Source: Plantago major (taxonomy: Eukaryota > Streptophyta > Magnoliopsida > Lamiales > Plantaginaceae). Taken from it: a stretch of DNA of 64,000 bases. The translations under genes and the position numbers were made by a program. The notes below the pieces were generated by a model. The model was not told where the DNA came from. It ran no database searches and saw only the letters and a list, made by a program, of their open reading frames with translations. Location: contig CM048843.1 in the NCBI GenBank assembly GCA_026545765.1, positions 14,035,501 through 14,099,500 on the forward strand. Direction: 5' to 3'. Below, piece after piece: positions 55,501 to 64,000 of this stretch (positions are counted from its first letter, which is position 1; each line of letters begins with the position of its first letter).

Positions 55501-56134
55501 AACGGCGGGCCTTTCCTTCCTAGGTTCGTCCCGGAAGCTCTTTTGAAAGTGGGCCTTGTACCCTTTAACGATTATTGAGCTTTCAAAAAGTGGTCGGCCG
55601 CCGCGTTCTTGACCTCCTCACTGATTTCGACTTGTTTGCCCACGCCAAGATCTCATGCGGAAGCCACCAATCGGCTAAGTCGAGGAAGTCGGTCCAAGAG
55701 TAGGCCCGAATGAGAAGTCCGGGGTATGCCCCGTTAGAAATTTGTATTTGCTGAATTTTGTTGTTGGATTTGAATCGTTTAAGAACTCGGAATGTCCTTT
55801 CATGTTATAACAATGTTTCGTATTTTATCCGAGGAGATGAACCTCCTATGCTTCCAAACGTTTACTTGCTCTCTTCTTCGTTCCTTTCTTTATCTGCTGC
55901 TCATAAGTCGAGTTATTATAAATTACCCATCTCTTAAGAGCACGGATCACCGGAGATGGTATCGATGTAGAAATCACCATCATCTTTCCGATGTTCGGAC
56001 GTTTCGCCTCGGGATGCGAGACTCTTCTAGAAGGAGGAAGGTGAAATGTTGAAATAGTCATTATGACTACGCCTTTTCATCTCCTTAGTCGCCGGATGAT
56101 CGGCAGATGGCGAGATATGAAAGACTGCTGCCAC

Positions 56135-56144
56135 TATAAATAAG
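56135..56144 (+). promoter_or_regulatory. TATA box of a second antisense transcript, Tat copy 2
   Basis: CTATAAATAAGG, 80 bp before an ATG in good context (CCCATGGAG). It lies between the first antisense gene and integrase. Confidence 0.5.
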
Positions 56145-56214
56145 GGTGTGGTAATTCTCCTTTTCACTTGTACATTCCTCACTCTTTCTTGTGTTTTATC
56201 CACTTTATTATCCC

Positions 56215-56657
56215 ATGGAGTCGCAGTTTTTTAATGTCGAATCGGGCGAAGAGAGTATAGTCCGGGTGAACTGTGGCTATGGGCACATGCATCCGCCCAT
56301 CTATCCGGGTAGAGGTACCGCACAAGACCCTATTGTCCTGGATTTCGAAGGCGATACCCCTCAATGTCCAGGGATAGCTAGGAGATTGGCTGAGGAGGAG
56401 AGGGAGCGGACGCTGAGGCTGATCCGTATGAGGATCCGTATGCGCACAATGTAGCTCTTCAGTCCGAGGTGGAGGCTCTAATCCCAAGGCTCGACTTCCG
56501 GTCCGTGAGGGAGCAAGGGTATGCCCGTGGATGCATGTACTTCTCAGACCTTTTCATATTGTTCCTCTATTATGTAAATGTTCGGATAATTTTGTTTATA
56601 AAATTAACTATTTTTCCTCGGATGGGATCTCCATCTTTTCCTTTTGCACTCGCTTGA
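56215..56657 (+). pseudogene. Small antisense ORF 2, Tat copy 2
   Basis: Starting at ATG 56215, MESQFFNVESGEESIV leads to an 80-codon frame that stops at 56454; a single-base shift near 56,420 would let it continue through DPYEDPYAHNVALQSEVEAL and on to 56657. The protein would be acidic and is not recognised. It has its own TATA box and lies after the larger antisense gene. A weak TATA-like word occurs at the equivalent place in copy 1 (41259) without an obvious ORF. Confidence 0.4.
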
Positions 56658-57385
56658 TGATATCGACGCATATTTTTTGCAAAAAATGGCTAAGAAACTC
56701 GAACGTAGTTGATGGGCTTGTTTAGGCTTGATTGGGTAAACCCGTCTGGCCCAACACTGTTCAGCCCAAATGAATAGTTTAAGCCCATTGTCGACGCCGG
56801 TTCGACGGTTTGACGCCGATTGGTTCGTCACTTCTATAAATCATGGATCCCTCGCCTTGGTCGCAAATCCAACCTCCATTTTCCAAATCTACCCAAAAGC
56901 AAGAAGACGGTCTTGAATAGTTTCCTCTTGATTCTGGCCCACTCTCAAGTCGGCTCATCCTGGGTTTGAGAGTGGCGTGGTCTAGGGGAAAATTGTTGAA
57001 GATCGCCATCAAAAGCATAGATCTCAATTTGAATGTTTGTCCGTCTGCTTCTCCGCTTTTCCAACCCCACTTTAGTGGTTCAAATCTCTTATATTGGAAA
57101 TGGTTTCCGAATTTCAAGAGAGTTTGAATCTCTAAAACCGGTGAGGCGGAAATCTCTTACTTTCTTTGTAGCTAATCGAACATTAGATTTCAGATGCAAA
57201 GATCGTAAAATCATAAATCGAAAGATAGAAGTTGTATTGATTTGACGAAAATTCAATTACAACTTGCGGGCTCTAAGGCCAATAACGAAAGGATCAAAAA
57301 AGAAACAGAACTGACGGAGTTCCGTGTCACAAATGGTTGATATTGAGATGATCAATCAACAAGATGGAGCTCCGCGCATTTATCT
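56658..57385. other. Spacer before integrase, Tat copy 2
   Basis: No supported gene. A frame at 56779-57117 (minus) and one at 57033-57245 (plus) have no recognised motif. Confidence 0.4.
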
Positions 57386-60300
57386 TTAAGCATAAAATTT
57401 CTGAAGATTTCTAGCATTCCACGGACGCCTGAGGAGATGTCCGTTCTCATCTTCTAATACATAACTTCCATTTACTTTGGCCCCAACAATCTTGTAGGGT
57501 CCTTCCCACTTGGGCTTGAGTTTTCCAACATTGCTCAAAATGTCGGCCCGTCGGAGCACTAGGTCTCCGACTTGCAAGTTCGCCGCATGAACGCTCTCAT
57601 GTAGGCTTGGGCGGTTACCGATACCTAAGGATGTTCGCCACAGCATCCGACCTTTTTCTTTCAAACACGCCCAAATCGAATATCCGAGCTTCTCGGTTTG
57701 TCTTCAAACTCTTGGATTCTCAAAGTCTCTACAAAGAATCTCGGATGGTATGACCGCCGGAACCATACACCAAGGAGAAAGGAGTTTCTTTGGTCGCAAT
57801 TGCGGCAAGGTGCGATGCCCATAGCACGCCTTCCGTGTCGCCCACCCAAATTTTCTTAAGTTCTCAACCGCTTCTCGAGGATCTTGACTATTGTTTTGTT
57901 TAGGACTCACCGCCCATCGCTTCATGGGTATCCAATGATGTAAATTGTTGCTCGATTTTGAAGGACGCCAGCCATTCCTTGAGCCTATGTCCTGAGAACT
58001 GGGCGCCATTGTCCGAGACGAGAATCCTGGGCAAGCCAAAGCGACAGATAATATTCTTCCAGATAAAGGTCCGCACTCGACTCTCAGAATGGTCGCAATA
58101 AATTTCGACTTCTACCCATTTGGTAAAGTACTCCATACCCACAATAAGAAACTTTTTTCATTGGTACCCTCGAAAATGGTCCGACAATGTCGATACCCCA
58201 TCGATCGAATCTGACACGCCATGACCGACGGAATCATAGGGTTCGGCTTGACGATGGGATGTTCGTAATATTGGCAATCCGACATCTCCCAAGTGGTGGC
58301 GGAATCTTTACCGATGGTAGCCAATAATAATTTGTCAGATGATTTTCGGGTAAGGGTCCTCCCTAATGACTCCCACAGCCTGTTAGGTATCTCTTCAAGC
58401 ACGGCTCAGGCTTCTTGGTTCAAGCATCTCGGTGGGTCCTTAAATGATCTTTGTATGATCCTCACCCATTATAAAATATCTATTTGCTCAAGACCGCACA
58501 CCTCGATTCTTTCGGATCGGCCGCAAAGATCCGTCCTTGAGATAGTTAAAATGTCACCATCCAGCTTTCTTCGGTCAAGTATCATGATCACGAACCGACT
58601 CATGACGGATGAGTCAAGAATGGTGAGTAGAATTACTCTCAGGTCCAAAGTCAGAAGGTATGCAGATTTTGCCAAGGCATCACTCTTTCTGCTCCAAACT
58701 CACAAACTTTTCCAAGGTGAATTTCAAGTGGTGACCTCATTCTTGAGTACCTCAAGATACTTGATCATGGAAGGACCTTTGTGGCAAAACTTCCGAAAAT
58801 TGGGCCTCGACGAAATGAGTCCGTGTAGGCTTTGACCTTCGAGCTTGAGAGACTTGGCTAGCAAATTTCACTAAAAGTGCCTCATACCGCCTCATTCTTG
58901 GTAACTTTGAAATCCAAGGAAATTGCATAGTCGAGTTCCGCGCCCTCTGGGCTCTTAAGGTAGATTCCAATTCCTCCCACTCTTCCAGTGGAAGAACCAT
59001 CGACCTCCAATGTCCAGATATCGGAAGGATGTTCTTTGATTTGGAGATCTCCTACGAGCCGAGGTTCCGCTCGGTTCATCCTCCATGATTTTCGCTCGAT
59101 GTCGTCTGAATCGATCTGGGATCATCACCAAGTAGAAACATTTGGTTGACCCGAAGTTTCTCGACCAAGGGAGGGCCGATTGATGAACCGGGCTTCTCAA
59201 GGTTTTGGATTGAACATTGAGGGCCGGATTTCGGACTATATGTTTGGTGATTAAGCACTCGAGCACTTGCTTGTCAGGGACTTTCTCTGAATCCTTCTCT
59301 GGGTAATCCGCTAAGAAGTCGGCGAGGACCTGATCCTTTTTGGCTGACGGAGCCTGGTAGCAAATGTCATATTCACGAGCTCGATCGCCCACTTAGAGAG
59401 TCGCCCAGATTGGTGGGCTTTCCTAGGACCTGTTTCAAAGGTTCCGCATTAGTACCACTATTTTGTGAGACTTAAAGTAAGGTTTTAACCGTCAAGGTAT
59501 AAACTAAAGCGTGCGAGCTTCGATCTTCACGATCTTGTCTCCGCCAAAGAAGGCTTTGCTAAGATAGTAGATCGGCAAATGTCGTTAGCTTGAATCTGTA
59601 TTAGGACGGAACTCATTGCCTCTTCCGTAATTGCTAGGTAGAGGTAGAGTGGTTCTCCTTCGACGGCTTGGAGAGCAAAGGGAGGGAATGGAGGTATTCT
59701 TTCAATTTTTCAAAGCCTCGAACATTCCATGTCCACACAAAGTTCTCTCCTTTCCGAGGGTTTTGAAGAACGGAAGATTCTTCTCACCGATCGGAAATAA
59801 AACGACTTAAGGACATGAGACTTCCTATGAGTGTACAGACTCATTGAGGGTTTTCGGTGTGTGATCTAGGATCGCTTTGATTTTCTGGATTGGCGCTTAT
59901 TCCTCTTTCCGTGACTATGTATCCGAGGAATTTTCCTCCCTTCACTCCGAAAGTGCATTTTTCGGATTCGCCATCCCATACTTCGCAGGATGGAAAAGCA
60001 ATTGTTGAGATGCTCAATATGCTCTTCCTCGCCTTACTTTTAACAAGCATGTCGCCACGAGACTTCCATCGCCTTCCCGATCTCGCCTTTAAACATTCGT
60101 TTACTACCGGTAGTGGCTCCGCGTTCTTCAAATCAATGGCATCACCTTGAAGCAGTATACTCCTCCTGCTGCGAAGAAGGCCGTTTTCTTAACGTCCTCC
60201 TTGGCCATCCGAATTTGGTAGAAGTCTTGGTATGCGTCCATGAAGCTCAGTAGCGCACATCCGGAGGTAGAGTCAACCAATTGATCTATCCGTGGCAATG

Positions 60301-61300
60301 GATACAGATCCTTGGGGCAAAACTTGTTCAACCTTGTGAAGTCATTACACATTCGCCACTTGCCTGGCGACTTTTCGACCAGAACAACATTGCAAACCTA
60401 GTCAGAGTAGCGGACTTCCTCGATGTGTCCTGCCTTTAGGAGTCGATCGACTTCGGCGGATATGATGGCATCCTTGATGGGGCCAAAGTCTTTCCTTTTC
60501 AGTCGGATGTATTTGACTGAAGGATCCATGTTCAACGGTGAATCAGAATCCGGTCGATCCTTCAGTCGCTTGTACCCAAAGTAACACATCGTTGTTTTCT
60601 GGAGGCAAGCGATGAGCTTCATCTCTACTTCCACATTCATTTCGGTCCCGATCCTTGTTTTCTTCTCGGATCGCCAATAATCTCGATCTCTTTGAGGGTC
60701 TCATGAGGCTCAATTCAAGGCGTTCTAGGAAATTTTTCCTTCGCTTCCTACGCCGACTTGTGAGTCCTCCTTCCGGGTGGAAGGATAGTGGGCGCGGCGG
60801 AGTCACGGTGATCGTAAGACGGGCAGACGCCTTCTTGTGGACATGATATAACATTCCCAAGCTTCTCGACATTTCCGAGCTCTTGTCCGACCAAGGCCGC
60901 TGGGAACTTCATCCTGTCAGGAGAGTAGATGAAACACTGAACGGTTGAGACTGGCCCAAAGATGGCAATCAGAATCGAAAGTTTGTTCACCACCACAAAG
61001 CGGACTTCAGGTCACCTCCGGAAAGGTACCGAGAGAAACATGTAAAATGATACTCCGAGGGTCGACATTCCTCCTCCAATCCTAATATGGAGGTGTGCAC
61101 TCGCCATATCGGACTCCACCCAATGCCATCTCGATCCAAAGGTCCTCTTGGAGATGATGTTCGAGGAACTTCCAAAGGTCAACCAAGATCTTGTTCACTC
61201 AGAGGGTTGCAATGGTCAATGAGACCACCAGGGACATCCGGTTTTCGATGTCTTCTCCCCAGTAGGAGGAGGAATTTCACCGCCATCGAATGATATGGTG
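57386..61300 (-). pseudogene. Tat copy 2 pol, heavily frameshifted
   Basis: Order from right to left: a damaged protease near 61,180 (the DTGSS site is broken by a gap), RT fragments at 60398-60640 (KYIRLKRKDFGP, AGHIEEVRYSD) and 60128-60352 (MCNDFTRLNKFCPKDLYPLP, LLSFMDAYQDFYQI), a connection fragment at 59841-60131 (FGVKGGKFLGYIVTERG), RNase H end at 58955-59392 (ICYQAPSAKKDQVLADFLADYP), the second RNase H at 58882-59079 (WTLEVDGSSTGRVGG, VTKNEA), integrase pieces at 57900-58142 (FGLPRILVSDNGAQFSGH, with the second catalytic Asp) and the end at 57386-57664 (GDLVLRRADIL, NLQKFYA, stop 57386). The RT active-site box is lost between fragments. There are more than ten frame breaks. Confidence 0.85.
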
Positions 61301-61580
61301 TTAGTGCTCGGAATTGCCGGACTAGCATATGCTCGTCGTTGTTTCAGAGGTTTTATGGGTGCGCCTCCTCATGCTCCTCGCTATCTCCCCGCTGGTCCTC
61401 CCGCAATAGTGTTGATCACCCCACAGATGGGCGTTTTCCATTTCGATATCGCTGTATCGGTAAGAACGCTGGTCCAGATGGGGCGGATAGTTGGTCATGA
61501 GGGGGTAAAGGCAATGAGTGAGGCGGTTCCGCTATCCTCTCATCTCCTTTGCTCGTTCTATCTTGTGCATGTGTTCGCCC

Positions 61581-63172
61581 TTATAGATATGCTCCTTCAA
61601 TTTTCCATCCCTTATCCTGTTCCACTTCGTTTTCATGAATGTAATCGTCTGCTTCGTGTCCGCGACACTTGTGAAACTTGCAATAGCCTTTTGCGTTTAC
61701 TCTTACTACGGCCGTGAGGGGCTTCGCCATCGACGCCCAACTTCTTCTCAACAATAGTTGCCAAGATGTCGGATCTTGGTCTGAGCCGGTATAGTCCGCA
61801 GATCGCTTGGCGGACTTCTCTCCTCGTGAAAACCTCTCTCTTTGATCCTTCTGAATCAAACTTTGCTTAATGCTGGTCTTGCTTCACCGGATCCTTCGCT
61901 TTTGAGTCGGCTCACCGAACATTCCTTCTGTAATCTTCTCCATACATCACTTCCTCACAGATGTCTTCTAAGTACTTTTCGCTTCTTACTTCTTGACTTG
62001 AGAGTTTTCTCCGGAGTTCCGAGTTGAGAGTATTAGCATACAGGTGTCGGACCCGTTCTTTAATACTGTGTGGCTCAACCCGAAGAACCTCCGCGTGAAA
62101 TCGATCCAAGAAAGTCCTTAGATCCTTGTGCTCTCCCTGTATAACGCCTGCCAGATGCTCCACGGTACGTTTTCCCTCTTGGATTTGCCGAATCGAGCCA
62201 AGAATTTAGAAGACAGATCCGCGTACGACCGTATCGAATTATTCGGCAAAGAGGTGTACCAATCCATGGCAGTCCCGAAGAGAGTGGACGAGAAAGTGAG
62301 GGCTTTAGTGTTGTCACTCATCCCTTTGGAATCCATCTTGCTGAAGCGTCAGTGACCCACGGACAAGCGCCCCATAGTAGTATTCCAAGTTTGGAATCAC
62401 TGTCCAATTCGCTTTCTCCTTCTCATGATACCGCCACATAGGGATTTGGCGCTACCGGTAGTTATCCGCCGTGATCTTTACGAGACGCCCGAGGCTTAGA
62501 ATCGAGCTTCTAAAGCCTTTTGTGGGCATAGATCTCGCCATTCATGATCTCCCCGCCCTGGATGTATGGCCACATCCGCGGAAGTTCGCTCATGCGCTCG
62601 AATTGTTTCCGCCACTTGATCCTCGGCCCCTGAGGCACCGGAGTGGAACTTCGGTGTCTATTGTTCACGCTCGGCGCCTCTCCTCACTTGATGGCTTCTT
62701 CCTCGGATTTGTGAGGCCGAGGCTCACTCGCCCAATAGATCTCGCAAATCCTCCCTGGGTTGCCGATCTCCTAATCTCGCCGGATTGACGTTGTCCGCCT
62801 TAGACAATGCCGACGGCCGAGGAGGCGAACCATCGCGGAGTGGCTTGTTGCGAGGAGCATTGTTGATCCTGTGCACCTCGATAATCGTTAGCGCCTTTAT
62901 CAAACGCGTGATCTCGCCAATCCAAGGTCGTTAGTGCGGATAATGCGCCCATCGCATTGTGAATTGTCAAAGGGTGGGCCTTGAGCTCCTGTCGGAGAAG
63001 CTCGGGCCGCACCTTCTTCCGAGGAAGGACTGGCTGTGCGTCCCTCGCTTGGATATCTTCCTCTTACCGTTGCAGACCTGCATCCCCGGGTGGGTGGGCG
63101 TCCCCGCGGGCGCGGTGGTGGAGTTCTTAATTCTGTAGTACCAGCTCTCGCTGTTCGTCTTGTTCTTGCCAT
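61581..63172 (-). pseudogene. Tat copy 2 gag
   Basis: It starts MARTRRTARAG at ATG 63172. The capsid-like core is split: 62118-62336 (LTFSSTLFGTAMDWYTSLPN, SIRSYADLSSKFLARFG) and 61912-62163 (HKDLRTFLDRFHAEV, VEPHSIKERVRHLYAN, LRRKLSSQEV). The C-terminal zinc knuckle survives in 61581-61859 as YCKFHKCRGHEADDY, where the last Cys has become Tyr. Sequence between 62,340 and 62,900 is too damaged to read in one frame. Confidence 0.8.
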
Positions 63173-63208
63173 TGGTTTACTCGGAACACAGATGCTTTTT
63201 GTAAAGAT

Positions 63209-63224
63209 TCCCACAGACGGCGCC
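63209..63224 (-). other. Primer binding site, Tat copy 2
   Basis: TGGCGCCGTCTGTGGGA on the minus strand, four bases after the LTR and identical to copy 1, which shows that the two families use the same primer. Confidence 0.75.
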
Positions 63225-63367
63225 AAAATGTTAGGGGGTAAACCTCTCAACACCAACACTACCACTGCAAGTAACCTAATCCAAGCTCCGCCTCCAACTT
63301 GAAGTCCGACAAGAGGGTTGTCCGAGAAAGAGCACCTGAAAGGACTAAGTGGGTTAGAAGGGGGTAC

Positions 63368-63390
63368 CCGGATTGCCAAGGTCAATCCGG
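63368..63390. other. LTR stem-loop, Tat copy 2 right
   Basis: The same CCGGATTG / CAATCCGG stem as in the left LTR, kept perfectly although the rest of this LTR has many small gaps. Confidence 0.75.
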
Positions 63391-63523
63391 AAAGAGGCTT
63401 CACTCAAAGGAGAGGAGGTAGCTCTCAATGCAATAGTAATTGGAAAGGTATTATGTATATCACTTTGGTCTCGCTTATCGACCTCTCCCTCCTTACTTAC
63501 CTCAAGGTCTTGGACCTTGTGCT

Positions 63524-63533
63524 GTATTTATAG
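63524..63533 (-). promoter_or_regulatory. LTR TATA box, Tat copy 2 (right, transcribing LTR)
   Basis: CTATAAATAC on the minus strand in the 5' LTR, identical to the left copy. Confidence 0.6.
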
Positions 63534-64000
63534 TTATCATATACTCATGAGGTAGCTCATAAGATGATGCCAAGTGTACGATCCATTTGGACACCAATGT
63601 TACCTTTCGCCCACGGCCCATTAGTGAACAGAGTCCAATACCGATAAGTGGGCCCGGAGGGTAGTTTGGACCTTTTCCTCCGAGAGTACTTCACTGTTGG
63701 GTCCGGTTAGTCCCTCTATGATCCGTCTGCTTGGTTGATCGCCTGGTAACTCGGATGTCCGAGCCAAGAGTTTCACTAAGTATCTCGCTGGTTCATACAT
63801 ACGCTTGGTCTTAATGTAATGGTCGCGTCGAGATTCTCTCAGACGGTCGTTAGGCATCTCTCAGATCGACATGGTCAGTTTGAAGTCCTTTCCTTAGCCA
63901 CCGGACTAGCTGGGGATGTAGTGATTTCAACAGATCGATTCACTTCATGGACCATGTGAGATCGGACCAAGATCGATCGCTAGTTAAGCCGTGATGCGCT

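Larger units (their letters stand above)
50914..64000 (-). mobile_element. Ty3/gypsy LTR retrotransposon, Tat lineage (copy 2), runs past window end
   Basis: The left LTR is 50914-51778 and the right LTR starts at 63229 and is cut by the window. The gene order and antisense gene match copy 1, and the primer site is identical, but LTR sequences differ widely, so it is a separate family. Coding regions are far more damaged than in copy 1, with frequent small deletions, and the two LTRs also differ mostly by 1-4-base gaps. Confidence 0.9.
63229..64000 (-). repeat. Tat copy 2, 5' LTR (right), incomplete
   Basis: It starts TGTTAGGGGGTAAACC after the primer site and aligns with the left LTR to the end of the window. 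The long G tract has shrunk to GGG. Many single-base gaps fall in CCG/CGG words. Confidence 0.9.

Overview
The window is nuclear DNA of a flowering plant, probably a eudicot, judged from its AT-rich intergenic sequence, GT-AG introns of about 70-130 bases, and the classes of transposable element present. I see no bacterial or organellar features and no complete host gene. Most of the sequence is mobile DNA, much of it nested. Functional calls rest on motifs read by eye; no database search was run.

Layout. Positions 1-8.8 kb are AT-rich intergenic DNA with a Stowaway-type MITE, two large foldback elements, a (TA)n microsatellite and a degenerate ~104-bp tandem repeat. About 8.8-13.4 kb holds a decayed CACTA (En/Spm) DNA transposon on the minus strand. 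About 14.5-18.5 kb is mixed intergenic and repeat DNA. Between 18.5 and 21.06 kb lie a plus-strand acidic ORF and the 3' part of an unusual minus-strand gene: a 100-nt exon fragment, six micro-exons of 36-69 nt and one large exon read as one continuous frame.

From 21,063 the rest is almost entirely LTR retrotransposons, all with gag-pol on the minus strand. A Ty1/copia element (21,063-35,470) resembles the Sirevirus/SIRE-Maximus lineage: initiator-Met primer site, large coiled-coil gag, and a long extra gene between pol and the 3' LTR. Its outer (5') LTR is cut after 102 bp, where a Ty3/gypsy element of the Tat lineage begins (35,471-49,901). A ~1-kb island (49,902-50,913) holds a partial exon and a MITE. 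A second, more decayed Tat element runs from 50,914 past the end of the window.

How the parts work together. Both Tat elements carry gag, protease, reverse transcriptase, a second (plant-Tat) RNase H and integrase on the minus strand. On the opposite strand, between integrase and the 3' LTR, each carries a spliced gene with its own TATA box, a 5'-UTR intron ending just before the ATG, a Transposase_28-like domain and a coiled-coil tail. The copia element also has an extra gene in that slot, with its own TATA box, but in the sense orientation and with tandem in-frame mini-exons. The LTRs share a U3 TATA box, a G-tract (C-tract in the transcript) and a nearby stem-loop; in the two Tat families the stem-loop shows a compensatory base change.

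Most interesting signals: the symmetric micro-exon gene (20,066-21,062), the similar in-frame exon array of the copia extra gene (26,037-26,734), the conserved antisense spliced genes, the covarying LTR hairpin, and the abnormal copia/gypsy junction at 35,470/35,471.
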